In this document: positions 9,810-20,214 of the stretch, piece by piece
Position numbering within the stretch: position 1 is the first letter of the stretch
Layout: every line of letters begins with the position of its first letter
Source of the DNA: Symbiodinium natans
Taxonomy: Eukaryota; Sar; Dinophyceae; Suessiales; Symbiodiniaceae
Direction of reading: 5' to 3'
Length of the DNA: 64,000 bases
NCBI GenBank assembly: GCA_905221605.1
Contig: CAJNDS010001480.1
Coordinates: 521,001-585,000 of the forward strand
Notes under the pieces: model-generated
What the model was told of the DNA's origin: nothing
The model's input: the letters and a program-made list of their open reading frames with translations, nothing else
Databases searched by the model: none
Program-made: the position numbers and the translations under genes

Positions 9810-9840
9810 GAACACCTTCATCGAGCTGGTGTCGGAGGAG
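9810..9840 (+). CDS. Candidate exon
   Basis: A 31-base segment between CCTAAG and GCTAGG. It reads NTFIELVSEE. Support is only the open frame, the AG|G acceptor and the GC donor. Confidence 0.3.
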
Positions 9841-10231
9841 GCTAGGCCTCTCATGGCTTCTTGCAAAGATTTGGAAAGCCCCCTAAACCCTACACGGAGG
9901 GCCCCCTCGACCCTAAACCCTAAACACCCTAAACACCCCAGACACCCTAAACCCTAAACCCTAAACCCTACTCTTAAACTCTAAACCTTCAACCCTAAAC
10001 CCCAAACCCCCTCATCCCTAAGCCGTAAACCCGAAACCCCTCATCCCTAAGCCCTCAACCTGAAACCCCTGATCTCGAATCACGAACCTTTGATCCCAAA
10101 ACCCCTCAACCCTGGGCCCCATCGACCCTAACCCGAACCCCTAAACCCTAAACCCATTGCACCCTGGAGCCCCTGTCCCTAAGCCCTACTCAGTAGTAGA
10201 CGTTTTTTTTTTGAGGGGCCTTAGAATCTCC

Positions 10232-10390
10232 CCACACACACACATATACAAATATAAATATAAATATAAATACCCTATAGTATATATTGAAATAACCTTT
10301 AGTATATACATGTTTATATGTATATATATATAACCTTTAGTATATTTATGTATAAACTTTAGTATATATATATATACACACACATATATT
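10232..10390. repeat. TATA/TATG-rich microsatellite tract
   Basis: Interrupted TATA, ATATAA and CACACA runs with the motif CTTTAGTATAT repeated about four times. Confidence 0.8.
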
Positions 10391-10546
10391 TGGATAAATA
10401 ACCTTTTGTTCCCCCAGGATACTGGACAACTAAACCCTAGACTCGCGACCCTGAACCCTAAGCCCTAAACCCTAAACGCTAAACCCTAAACCCTCAACCC
10501 TAAACCCCAAACCCTAAACCCTAAACCCTAAACCCTCACCGAGCAG

Positions 10547-10601
10547 GACCTGGAGTTCATCGACGTGAAACGGGGCCGATCTTTCTCGTGGCCCTGCCTA
10601 G
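10547..10601 (+). CDS. Candidate exon
   Basis: A 55-base segment bounded by GAGCAG|GAC and CTAG|GTGCGG, good borders at both ends. It reads DLEFIDVKRGRSFSWPCL. It abuts a CCCTAAA array on the left with only eight bases between. The family is not recognised. Confidence 0.4.
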
Positions 10602-10915
10602 GTGCGGGTTGTCCTAAGGTTCTTAGGGTTCAGGGTTTAGGGTTTAGGGTTTAGGTTCCAAGTTTTTTCACTGTAGCCCTAAACCCTACTGTGGCGTGCA
10701 GGGTGTGGGGTTGGATTTAGTTAGGAATCTTAGGGGTTTGAAATAAGCGAATTGAAGGTCAGTTCCAGCTATTCTCCCGAAAAGGGTTTCGAGTTTTGAG
10801 TTTAGAGTTTAGGGGTGCAGGTCATTTCTATTGCAACTCCAAGTTGCCAGTATCCTTCAAAGCTCATGTTTTTCGATTTGTTCTTTTGTTTGTTTTGTTT
10901 AAGCTAGCCTACATG

Positions 10916-11015
10916 TTGGGATGTTCCCCTTATCGTAAGAGTCCTCAATGGGGATTATGATTGGGCGTACTATACTCCCTTTTCAGGGCTGTTAGTATAA
11001 GGGGGAACATCCCAA
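10916..11015. mobile_element. Family 2 element with near-perfect 8-bp flanks
   Basis: A complete copy, TTGGGATGTTCCCC to GGGGAACATCCCAA, 100 bp. Flanks are CCTACATG (10,908-10,915) and CCTACATC (11,016-11,023), 7 of 8 identical. Short terminal inverted repeats plus an 8-bp duplication would fit a non-autonomous hAT-type element. Confidence 0.8.
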
Positions 11016-11378
11016 CCTACATCTGGCAAAAAAGATTTTTTTGTTCTGTTGCAGTTCTATTAGGCTAGCAGCAACCCAGTCGCACAAGCCACTGACTCTA
11101 CCGGACAGTAGAGAATGCTCCACGGTGTTGAAGCATTGTGGAACGCATAGCACGCTGCAAGTGCTGATTCGGACCCCAAACCCTAAGCCCTAAGCCCTAA
11201 ACCCTAAACCCTAAACCCTAAACCCTAAACTCTAAACCCTAAACCCTAAACCCAAACCCCAAACCCAAAGCCCCCACCACGCTTGTCTGAGGCCGCCATC
11301 TTTGAACTACTCAACAGTCGTTTCTCTGGACATTCATCCAAGGGCTGCAGAATCCTTAGAAAATGAGGCCCCGGTGGC

Positions 11379-11480
11379 TTGGGATGTTCCCCCTTATACT
11401 AGCAGTCCTTAATGGGGCTTCGAATAGGGGGGTACTAGAGTCCCCATTAAGGACTGCTTGCCTAAGGGTCAACATGCCCA
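11379..11480. mobile_element. Family 2 element
   Basis: TTGGGATGTTCCCCC to GGGTCAACATGCCCA, with the central inverted stretch AGTCC(C/T)TAAT. The right terminus has substitutions. Confidence 0.75.
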
Positions 11481-11726
11481 CGCTAAACCCTAAACCCGAA
11501 ACCCTAAACTCTAAACCCTAAACCCTATACCCTAAAACCCTAAAACCCTTAAACCCTAAACCCTAAACCCCTAAACCCCTAAACCCTAAACCCTAACCCC
11601 TAAGCCCTAAACCCTAAACCCTAAACCCTAAACCCTATACCCTAAACCCTAAACCCCCTAAACCCTAAACCCTAAACCCTAAACTACACCGCCTTAAAGT
11701 CTGAACGTCAGGCGGTATCAATGCAG

Positions 11727-11773
11727 AAGCCGATGATGTGATCTCGACGGAAGCTTCGGACATGGATGTGACG
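11727..11773 (+). CDS. Exon A, copy 1 of a tandem exon set (47 bases)
   Basis: Bounded by ATGCAG and GTTGGC. It reads ADDVISTEASDMDVT. Copy 2 at 12,965-13,011 has the same length, phase and borders (CACAG, GTGAGC) and reads PDDVISTEASDVDEA. In the shared core, four of five codon differences are silent (GAT/GAC, GTG/GTC, TCG/TCA, GAC/GAT). This is strong internal evidence for an expressed, constrained exon. The protein family is not recognised; the peptide is acidic and probably flexible. Confidence 0.65.
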
Positions 11774-11899
11774 GTTGGCCGGAAGAGCCTTGGCTTGATC
11801 TAGGGGTTTAGGGTTTAGGGTTTAGGGTTTAGGGTTTGGGTTTAGGGTTTAGGGGTCAGGGTTTAGGGTTCAGGGTTTAGGGCTAAGGGTTTAGGGTTT

Positions 11900-11941
11900 G
11901 GGGTTTGGGGCTTGGGGCTTGGGGCTTGGGGCTTGGGGCTT
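11900..11941. repeat. (GGGGCTT)n array
   Basis: About six units of a locally amplified heptamer variant next to TTTAGGG units. Confidence 0.85.
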
Positions 11942-12235
11942 ATTTGTTTTTGGGATTTGGCAGCTTATGGTTCTCCCAACGGATCCATGTACCTATATCG
12001 TATATACTTGGGCCCTAGAGCTACAGAACAGGGTTTAGGAAACCCTAAACCCGTCAGCCTAAACCCTAAACCCTAAGGCCCATGTCTAAACTCCGTGGGC
12101 ACATGGATCCGTAGCGGGCCATAGCATTCTCGATGCCTCCAGCGCAGCTTCTCCGCAAGTAGGCTTTAGGGTTTGGGGTTTAGGGTTTTTGGGGTTTAGG
12201 GTTTAGGGTTTTTTGGGTTTAGGGTTTAGGGTTTT

Positions 12236-12331
12236 GGGTTTTTAGGGGTTTTTAGGGTTTTTAGGGTTTTTAGGGTTTTTAGGGTTTTTAGGGTTTTTAG
12301 GGTTTTTAGGGGTTTTTAGGGTTTTTGGGGT
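12236..12331. repeat. (TTTTTAGGG)n variant array
   Basis: About ten nonamer units with T5 in place of T3. Unit length and sequence are homogeneous within the block. Confidence 0.9.
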
Positions 12332-12369
12332 GTAGGGTTCAGGGTCTTTCGTAGCCTAGTGTGAGTGAG

Positions 12370-12449
12370 GACCAAGTCAGGGCTGGTGACGTCCGCAACA
12401 ATGCCAAAGGCACAAGTCAAGGACGGCTCAGGCCAGGATCACGGACAGG
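12370..12449 (+). CDS. Exon B, copy 1 of a tandem exon set (80 bases)
   Basis: It follows AGTGAG and ends before GCGTGC, a GC donor. Copy 2 at 13,493-13,572 is also 80 bases and has GTGAGG at the same position, so the donor differs as GC against GT between paralogues. The peptide contains KAQVKDGSGQ in both. One leading and one trailing base set the phase. The trailing phase of this exon matches the leading phase of exon A copy 2, so A and B could belong to one repetitive protein. Confidence 0.6.
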
Positions 12450-12964
12450 GCGTGCAATTGTGGCGGGGCTCGGGCTCGGGTCCCTAAACCCTAAACCCTA
12501 AACCCTTAACCCTTAAACCCTAAACCCCTAAACCCTAAACCCTAACCCCTAAACCCTAACCCCTAAACCCTAAACTCTAGTGTGTGGCTTGCAGCCAGTC
12601 AAGCCATGCAACCCCAGAACCCATCTGCACATGGAGCCCTCTTCTGCGTGCACTCTGGTTTAGGGTTTTGGGTTTTGGGTTTTGGGTTTAGGGTTTAGGT
12701 TTTTGGGTTGCTTGCATCTGTTCGGATTCCATCCCATCCTCTATTTTTCCAATTTTCGATCTTCTACATTCTGCGTTCTGTTCTGAAAACAACTCCGTAC
12801 TCGAATATTCTGTCCATGTTCTATATTCCGTGCTATAATGAGTATGTGCGCCATATTGTTTTCCGCATGGCCCCTAAAACCCTAAACCCTAAACCCTAAC
12901 CATAAACCCGAAACCCTAAACCCTAAACCCTAACCCTGCATCTGGGGAGGCACTGATATCACAG

Positions 12965-13011
12965 AGCCTGATGACGTCATCTCAACGGAAGCTTCGGATG
13001 TGGATGAAGCG
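12965..13011 (+). CDS. Exon A, copy 2 (47 bases)
   Basis: Partner of 11,727-11,773, with a strong GTGAGC donor. It reads PDDVISTEASDVDEA. Confidence 0.65.
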
Positions 13012-13195
13012 GTGAGCTCAAAGAACCTTTGGCTTGATCTAGGGGGGTTTAGGGTTTAGGGTTTAGGGTTTAGGGTTTAGGATTTTTGGGTTTAGGGCTT
13101 AGGGTTTAGGGTTTAGGGTTTAGGGTTTGGGGTTTAGGGTTTCGGGTTTTGGGGCTTAGGGTTTAGGATTTAGGGTTCGGCTTTGTTTTGTTCAG

Positions 13196-13236
13196 GGTCC
13201 TCCTCACTGCGTTTTCGGATACCAGCACTCCTGAAG
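13196..13236 (+). CDS. Candidate exon between A and B of copy 2
   Basis: A 41-base segment after GTTCAG and before GCCGTG. Starting in phase 0 it ends with two spare bases, which fits the end of exon A copy 2 and the start of exon B copy 2. It reads GSSSLRFRIPALL. An alternative frame is open to 13,324. No counterpart was found in copy 1. Confidence 0.3.
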
Positions 13237-13329
13237 CCGTGTACAGAGTCCTGACTCGAGGTGCCTTCCAGCCGAGTGTTCTGACTTCTCAGGGTATGGA
13301 GTTAAGCAGAGTCCAGACTTGCAAGTTGC

Positions 13330-13462
13330 TAAACCCTAAACCCTAAACCCTAAACCCTAAACCCTAAACCCTAAACCCTAAACCCTAAACCCTAAACCCC
13401 AAACCCTAAACCCTAAACCCTAAACCCTAAACCCTAAACCCTAAACCCTAAACCCTAAACCC
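13330..13462. repeat. CCCTAAA array, 19 units
   Basis: Uniform heptamers apart from one CCCCAAA unit. It lies between coding-like segments. Confidence 0.97.
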
Positions 13463-13492
13463 TTAGGGTTTTCATAGCCTACAGTGGTCCAG

Positions 13493-13572
13493 GACATCGT
13501 CCGGGTCACTGTCTCCCACAACAACGTCGAAAGCACAAGTCAAGGACGGCTCAGGGCAGCATCACCAACGAG
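13493..13572 (+). CDS. Exon B, copy 2 (80 bases)
   Basis: Partner of 12,370-12,449. AG|GACA acceptor and GAG|GTGAGG donor. It contains KAQVKDGSGQ followed by HHQR. Confidence 0.6.
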
Positions 13573-13581
13573 GTGAGGGGG

Positions 13582-13694
13582 TCACGGTAGCCCTAAACCC
13601 TAAACCCTAAACCCTAAACCCTAAACCCTAAACCCTGAACCCTAAACCCTAAACCCTAAACCCTAAACCCTAAACCCTAAACCCTAAACCCTAT
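13582..13694. repeat. CCCTAAA array
   Basis: About 16 units with one CCCTGAA variant. It starts nine bases after the GT donor of exon B copy 2. Confidence 0.96.
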
Positions 13695-13981
13695 ACATGC
13701 AGTGGTTCGGGGTTCAAGGCTTCAGCTTAGAGTTCAGGGTTTAGAGTTTGGTGTTTAGAGTTTGGTGTTTAGGGTTTAGGGCTTAGGGTTTAGGGTTTAG
13801 GGTTTAGAGTTTGGTGTTTAGGGCTTAGGGCTTAGGGTTTCGGGTTCAGGTTTTAGGGTTTCATTTTTCGGTTTTGGGCTGAGGGTTTCGGGGTTTGGGG
13901 CTCATCAGGCTGGATCCTTCCGGGAGCGCCCCCGCCCCAAGTTACACGTGGAGCTGACAGGGCCTGAGCTGCGTTGTGCTG

Positions 13982-14073
13982 CCCTAAACCCTAAACCCTA
14001 AACCCTAAACCCTAAACCCTAAACCCTAAACCCTAAACCCTAAACCCTAAACCCTAAACCCTAAACCCTAAAC
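13982..14073. repeat. CCCTAAA array
   Basis: 13 uniform units between unique segments. Confidence 0.97.
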
Positions 14074-14204
14074 CCCAAAACAAACCTCCATAAACGCCTG
14101 AATGCCTGAAACCCCCAAGAAGTGCAGGTGCTCTTGAGCCGCAGACTATGGATGGAGCACCAGTCGTTGAAGTCAAGCATGGCGACGGAAGCTCAGGCTG
14201 TGGG

Positions 14205-14307
14205 ATGGTTTAGGGTTTAGGGTTTAGGGTTTAGGGTTTAGGGTTTAGGGTTTAGGGTTTAGGGTTGAGGGTTTAGGGTTTAGGGTTTAGGGTTTAGGGT
14301 TTAGGGT
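14205..14307. repeat. TTTAGGG array
   Basis: About 14 units, with one TTGAGGG variant. Confidence 0.96.
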
Positions 14308-14854
14308 GGAAATTAGGGTCCCTTTTTGGGGTCCTGATTATAAGGTGGCCCTCGTATTTCGGGTACACAAAAAGGGGCCACATGAAGAAAGATCAACCAA
14401 ACGTCCACATTCCCGCTCTACAAGGCAACCAGGCAGAAGTCGGTTTTGGGAAAGTCCTCTACCCATCCCAAAACCCTAAACCCGAGACCTTCAACCCCAA
14501 CCCTGAACCCTAAACCCTAAACCCTAAACCCTAAACCCTAAACCCTAATTAAACCCTAAACCCTAATTAAACCCTAAACCCTAAACCCTGCTCTCTTCAG
14601 GCTCCTCTGAGCCGTGCCTGTTCTTCATAAGCCTGGTCGGCTGCCAGCACGGAGCAAGCGTCGCGCCTGCTCTGAGCCTTCACAACTCCGCCTGAAAAGC
14701 TTCCCTAGGGTTTAAGGTTTAGGGTTTAGGGTTTGGGGTTTGGGGTTTGGGGTTTGGGGTTTAGGGTTTAGGGGTTAGGGGTTAAGGTCTAGGGTCTAGG
14801 GTCTAGGTTTTAGGATAGTGCGCGCCACTGCGGCCTGCGGGAACATAAGCCAGC

Positions 14855-15360
14855 CCCCCCCCCCCCCCCCCCCCCCCTCTCTTGTTCAATGGCCCCCCCC
14901 CCCCCTTGTTCAAGGGGGGGGGGGCCCCCCCTTGGTCAATAACAGTGTTCTTAATAGGGTTTCACTTGATTTTAATTAACGTTTTAATAGGACTTCTTTT
15001 GATTCTAATCGGGTTTTTGTTACTTTTGAAAGATTTCTAATAATATGAATGAGATTTTTATCCCTTCTAATAAGATTTGTATTAGGTTTAACGGGATTCG
15101 TATTGAAATAATAGAAATCCTTGTCGAATTAAGTTCAACTCCTATTACAATTGATTGAACTGCTATTAAAAATTAGTAGAAGTCCGATTAGAAATGCTAC
15201 GAAAAAAGAAGGCAAATAGAAATCTTGTTACATTAATAGAAATCCTCTTGAAATTAGAAGGATTCCGAATAAAAGCAATAGGAATCCTACCAAACATGGC
15301 AGAGGAAATGTGGAATTGAGCATGGGGGGGGGGGGGGGGGGGGCCCCCCCCCCCTTTCTT
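14855..15360. mobile_element. AT-rich inverted element between poly-C and poly-G runs
   Basis: An AT-rich core (about 14,936-15,300) is bounded by C- and G-homopolymer blocks. Left of about 15,100 the motif appears as GATTTCTAATA or GGGTTTC; right of it the complement TAATAGAAATCC recurs at least six times. The core is thus a degenerate long inverted repeat of short diverged units. Its base composition differs sharply from the surroundings. It may be a foreign or old transposon. Confidence 0.55.
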
Positions 15361-15597
15361 TGTAGGGAGGGGGGGGGGGGGGAGGGGGAGGGGGGTTGTG
15401 GTGAAGGTTGAGGGGGGGGGGGGGGAGGGGGGGGGGGGGGGGGGGGGGGGGGTGGGGGGGAAGGGGGGGGGGGGGAGGGGGGGGGGGGGATGGGGGGGGG
15501 AGGGGGGGGGGAGAGGGGGGGAGAGGGGGGGGGGGGGGGGAGGGGGGGGGGGGAGGGGGGGGTGGGGGAGGGGGGGGGGGGGGAGGGGGGGGGGGGT
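15361..15597. repeat. G-rich low-complexity tract
   Basis: Runs of G broken by single A or T. It gives glycine-rich open frames in several phases that are not genes. The length is likely uncertain in assembly. Confidence 0.9.
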
Positions 15598-16506
15598 TAC
15601 CTTGAATATCCGCAGGCCTCTTTTTTACGCACTCTCTCGGTTTTAGGGTCTAGGGTTTAGGGTTTAGGTTCCCTTACAAAACTTAGGGATACTCTGGGGA
15701 TGACTTTCAAATCTTGGGTGCTAGAATTCCCAAGAAACAGCGAAAGTTAGATTTTTTGCTACATTCCAAGTTCAGTAGGGTAAACCCCTGTAAGAAAGAA
15801 AGACACCCGTTTTCATCATCGGTTACTGGGCAACCTAGACTTTAGGGACCAAGATACCTACTATTCGGACTTCTGTAACCTTTAAACTTAAAACCCTGCA
15901 TTTAGGGTTCAATTTGAGGTTTAGGGTTGTTACTCCAGGTCCAGGGTTTGAGGTCTAGGGTGCAGCAGTTTTGTCACTTATCCTCAGCCCTAAACCCTAA
16001 ACCCTAAACCCTAAACCCTAAACCCTAAACCCTAAACCCTAAACCCCAAACGAAACCCTAAACCCTATAGCCGGTGGCAGCTCCATGAGCCATAGGTCGT
16101 GAGGTTTAGAGTTTAGGGTTTAGGGTTTAGGGTTTAGGGCTTTGCCGGCTTTTGCCGGCTCAGGGTTCGTTTAAGCTCAACGAACTCTGAGGGTTCAAGG
16201 CTTATGTAGAATTCACACAAACAAACAAACGAAGCAACGAACGAATAAACCAACGTACAAACACGCCCTAAACCCTAAACCCTAAACCCTAAACTCTACA
16301 TCCCCGAAGTCCCTCATCCTCCCAGCCCGGAACCCCACAGTCATGCTGGGGGCCAAAAAGTTCATACTACATGGGCTTTTGAGGGCACAGGGTTTAAGGT
16401 TGAGGGCTTAGCGTTTGGGGTTTAGGGTTTAGGGCTTTTGAGGGCACAGGGTTTAGGGCTTAGGGCTTCGGGCTTATTTACTGAATATTTGCGACTACAC
16501 AGGAAA

Positions 16507-16561
16507 GCCCCCCCCCCTTCCCCCCCCCCCCCCCCCCCCCAACTGGCCCCCCCCCTCCCCC

Positions 16562-16582
<21 letters not shown>
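16507..16582. repeat. C-rich tract with poly-A tail
   Basis: C runs followed by about 13 A residues and an A-rich stretch to 16,640. Confidence 0.9.
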
Positions 16583-16592
<10 letters not shown>

Positions 16593-17059
16593 AAACACAT
16601 AAAAACAAACAACAAACACAAAAACACAAAAAACACAGACAAAAGCAATTCGTGTGGGTTACGGGTATTCTATCGTGGGGAAGTCCCTGAACCACGGCTG
16701 GTACAAAGCAATGCACCGCTACGAGTACTAAATCCTATCGACCCCAAGATTTCCCAACCCCTAAAGTTTAAATCCTGAACGCCCTAAACTCGAAACCCAA
16801 AGATCCCTAAACCCGAAACCCCGCAACACCCAAAAACCCCAAGGACCCCTCAACCCTCAAGTTGGGCAAGTGCGGAAATGTAAGACCCCCGAAATCCCTA
16901 AACCTTCTACCCTCTACCCTCGTGGGCTTAGGGTTTAGGGCTCAGGGTTCAGGGTTTAGGGTTTAGGGCTATTCCTCAAACCCTTAATTCAACCTTAAAC
17001 CCCTAGGCTTAGCCTAACCCAGAACCGTCAACGACCCGCGGGCTGCCAATTCCACCACC

Positions 17060-17267
17060 CCCCCAAAAAATGATAAAAAACAGTAGTAGTAATAATAATA
17101 ATACACATGAGCAGCGTTTTTTTTCTACAAGCAAGGCCACATAGAGACGCGAACATTGAAAGTCGGCCGCGTAGCATTTTGCCTGCACGGCGTAGGTCTG
17201 CGTAGGGTCTGCGTAGGCAAGTCTACGTAGTAGGTCCGCGTAGGTCCGCGTAGGTTGTTGACTCTAC

Positions 17268-17317
<50 letters not shown>

Positions 17318-17770
17318 CAGAAATATACATATACGTATTACTGCATATATAAGTAGGAGTTTCGCGTAGGCGCGGCGTAGGCTCCGCGTAGCACACGCGT
17401 AGTCGTAGGTGTCGTTTTCAACGTCGTAGCCCATCCGTCAACATCACACAATTCGGGCAGGGTTGGGTTGGGCAAAAAAGTGGGCATGGTGGGGCAGAAA
17501 ATCATGCAGGGTTGGGCAGAAAGTTTGGTTGAATAATCCGAATGTGCCAGTGGCCACAATATAACAAGTCAAACAATACGTTTGCGCATTGTTCCAGGGC
17601 CTGCCGCGTAGGTCCGCGTAGGCACGCGTCAACAACACACTCCGCGCGTAGGCCGCGCGGCTACTAAACGTGAGTTCACGCGTAGGCCCGCGTAGGATAT
17701 CAATACCATGAGAAGAGCCCACACAATGAAAAAAAAATGCTCACATGAATAACATAAAGAATAAAATAAA
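17060..17770. other. Insert rich in GCGTAGG motifs, lacking heptamers
   Basis: In about 700 bases without TTTAGGG, the motif GCGTAGG or a close variant occurs about fifteen times, partly as tandem GTCCGCGTAGG units. An ATT trinucleotide run (about 17,262-17,312) and GGGTTGGGCA repeats lie in the middle. The edges are A-rich (AATAATAATAAT on the left, AATAAAATAAAAT on the right). No domain was recognised. Confidence 0.5.
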
Positions 17771-17831
17771 ATACAAAATGCCTATCTAGGGCTTAGGGCT
17801 TAGCCCCTAATACCCTTGGACCCTAAACCAA

Positions 17832-17935
17832 GAAGCCCTGCGCCAGTTGAGGCTTATATATATGTATATACATTAAACATCATAGTAGTAGTAAAGTAAG
17901 ATCCTCGAACTGCTCTGCGCCAGCTGAGGCTGCAA
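17832..17935. repeat. Direct repeats flanking a short AT-rich segment
   Basis: CTGCGCCAGTTGAGGCT (17,838-17,854) recurs as CTGCGCCAGCTGAGGCT (17,915-17,931), one mismatch. The intervening 60 bases are TATATATG- and AGTAGTAGT-rich. It looks like a small insertion with a long target duplication, or an intron whose two borders are copies. Confidence 0.6.
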
Positions 17936-18046
17936 GTATCACCACGCCAAGCGACCCTCGAAGAAAGATGCCATGGCCTGGCGCCCTCGAAAGGAAACCC
18001 GGGACAAGCACAGAGCTCAGGCGCCAACCCGGGAAAGAGGAGCAGG
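17929..18046 (+). CDS. Candidate exon
   Basis: It starts after GCTGAG and stays open for 118 bases to GAGCAGG|GTTTAG. It reads AASITTPSDPRRKMPWPG and continues as a basic, proline-rich peptide. No family was recognised. Confidence 0.35.
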
Positions 18047-18543
18047 GTTTAGGCTGTAGGGTTTAGGATTTAGGGTTGGGGGCTTAGGGTTTAGGGTTTA
18101 GGGTAACCCAACCCTGAACCCCACCTAAACCGTAAAGCTTGAACCCATAATCCTATAAACCCTAAACCCCCAAAACCCTAAACCCCGTAACCCCTCAACC
18201 CCCTCAACCCTTACCCTCTAAACCCTAAACCTTAAACCCCTAAGCCCGAAACCCAAATTTTCAGATTGACATAAACCCCCTAAACCCGAAACGAGGGGAT
18301 GGGGGTGGCTCTAGAGTTCAGGGCTTAGTGTTTCAGTTGTAGGGCCGCATCGTTGGGTGCGAAAAAGGTTCATCCCCTACGAATGGACTAGGGTTTAGGG
18401 TTTAGCCGCTGAATTACTAGAACCCAGAGTAGTGGGCCCGTATTCCCGGTTTTGTTTGTTTAGGGGGGGGGGGGGGGGGGGGGGGTGGTTTAGGTTCCCT
18501 TGCAAGCCCCTTTAAGCCACAAAGGGCATGCTGTTCATTCCTA

Positions 18544-18713
18544 CAGGGTGGGGCCCCCTTACTATACTAACTGTAGTTAAGGGACTTATAACCTAACTTA
18601 GGGTCCTTATAACCCAATTTAGGGCCCTTATAACTCTACTTATAACTAGGGGGCCCCCCTAAACCCTAAACCCTAAACCCTAAACCCTAAACCCTAAAGG
18701 GGGCCCCACCCTG
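18544..18713. mobile_element. Family 1 element interrupted by six CCCTAAA units
   Basis: TA flanks both ends (18,542-18,543 and 18,714-18,715). Ends are CAGGGTGGGGCCCCC and GGGGGCCCCACCCTG. The length is 170 against 120 in the four intact copies, and the excess of 50 is exactly 42 bases of heptamer plus an 8-base duplication. Confidence 0.92.
18657..18698. repeat. (CCCTAAA)6 inserted into a transposon arm with target duplication
   Basis: Six perfect units are flanked by GGGGGCCC on the left (18,649-18,656) and the same eight bases on the right (18,699-18,706). The intact copies have this octamer once. It is therefore an insertion younger than the element. Confidence 0.9.
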
Positions 18714-18795
18714 TAGGCTACTCTGGGGATGGTTGAAAGGTCTCCAAGTTGGGGGCATCGCGAGGTTTGAGTCGACCCTAATCCTTAGTGGGTTA

Positions 18796-18893
18796 GGCTC
18801 AGAGGTTTAGGGTTTAGGGTTTAGGGTTTAGGGTTTAGGGTTTAGGGTTTAGGGTTTAGGGTTTAGGGTTTAGGGTTTAGGGTTTAGGGTTTA
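18796..18893. repeat. TTTAGGG array
   Basis: 14 uniform units. Confidence 0.97.
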
Positions 18894-19148
18894 GGGGCTG
18901 GGGTCTTTGAGTTACTATGCTAGTGCTCGCAATCAACAGTGTTGCTCCTTTAGGGCAGGTGGGGGCTGGGGTTTAGGGCCTTTAGCTTCCTCCCCCCTCA
19001 ACCTTAATAGGGTTTCGGGTTTAGTGTTTAGGGTTTAGGGTTTAGGATCTAGGGTCCAGGGTTTAGGGTTTAGGGTCCAAAAACTGAACCCGGGACCCTG
19101 GGTAAGGCCCCGAAACCTACAAGGGGCAGAACGGCTTTGGGTCTGCAG

Positions 19149-19196
19149 GTGTCAAAGTTCTTCACGGGCAATCTTGAGGACGGTCCAGTGCCAAAG
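19149..19196 (+). CDS. Candidate exon
   Basis: A 48-base segment bounded by TCTGCAG|GTG and AAAG|GCACTG. It reads VSKFFTGNLEDGPVPK in phase 0. A CCCTAAA array starts eight bases after the donor. Confidence 0.4.
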
Positions 19197-19306
19197 GCAC
19201 TGCAACCCTAAACCCTACACCCTACACCCTAAACCCTAAACCCTAAGCCCTAAACCCTAAACCCTAAACTCTAAACCCTAAACCCTAAACCCTAAACCCC
19301 AAACCC

Positions 19307-19311
19307 TCACC

Positions 19312-19399
<88 letters not shown>

Positions 19400-19401
19400 A
19401 C
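19307..19401. repeat. (CCCTCAA)n variant array
   Basis: About 13 units of one heptamer variant, bordered on both sides by CCCTAAA. Homogeneity within the block points to local amplification. Confidence 0.93.
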
Positions 19402-20141
19402 CCTAAACCCTAAACCCTAAACCCAAACCCTAAACCCTAAACCCTGTTTAGGGTTTAGGGTTTAGGGATTTACGCCCACCTTCAGGCCGAAGGTCTCTCC
19501 GGGCCGTGGCATTTTCTCTCATACTGGGGTTTTTGCCTTGCCTGTACAGGCGATATAGAGGTCGGCATCAGAGTGACTATTATCATTCCCTTGTATCATA
19601 TGTATATATATATATATACATATATTGATATATTGATATATATATATATATATGTTACACTTATACTTTCAGAACCGTCTGTAAGGGGTCAACAAGGGGT
19701 CCCCTTTTCAGAGCCCATACTAAGGGAGCATGAGACTACCCCTTTGCAACGGTCAACGACCATTTCGATACAGACCCCAGAGAGGTTTAGGGTTTAGGGG
19801 TTAGGGTTTAGGATTCATAGGGCTTTACTTGACGTATAGGCCTCAAAGTCCTAAATGCTGACGCGTACCCAAACCCTTGACCCCTAAACTCTCCACCCTA
19901 TAAACCCTAAATCCAAATGCCAAACCCTAACCCTGAACCCTGAACCCTGAACCCTAAACCCGAAACCCGAAACCCTAAACCCTAAACCCGAAACCTTAAA
20001 CCCTAAACCCTAGACCCTAAACCCTAAACCCTATACCCTAAACCCTCAGCCCTTAACCCTAAACCCTAAACCCTAAACCCTAAACCCTAAACCCTAACCC
20101 GGATGGGGGGGGGGGGGGGGGGAACAAAGCCACCGAGTGAG

Positions 20142-20214
20142 GAGACCCGGGGACACCAAGAGGCGCTCCAGAAGATGGCGAAGAAGCATCCCTACATGCA
20201 GACCCTTGCCGGGG
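20142..20214 (+). CDS. Candidate exon
   Basis: A 73-base segment bounded by GTGAG|GAG and G|GTGTAG. It reads ETRGHQEALQKMAKKHPYM and then QTLAG. The helical, charged peptide looks like real protein, but no family was recognised. Confidence 0.42.

Larger units (their letters stand above)
14308..17059. other. Repeat and homopolymer region, no recognised gene
   Basis: It contains a family 4 relic (14,311-14,385), arrays (14,505-14,590, 15,990-16,045, 16,099-16,137), an AT-rich inverted element, G-rich and C-rich runs, and short unique segments without a convincing frame. Confidence 0.65.

Noticed and set aside
13330-13694. CRISPR-like regular repeats
   Set aside because: Unit is seven bases without spacers, and the context is eukaryotic.
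15398-15646. Glycine-rich frames, also at 40,561-41,158 and 61,966-62,479
   Set aside because: They are products of homopolymer G or C tracts and purine repeats and overlap in several phases.
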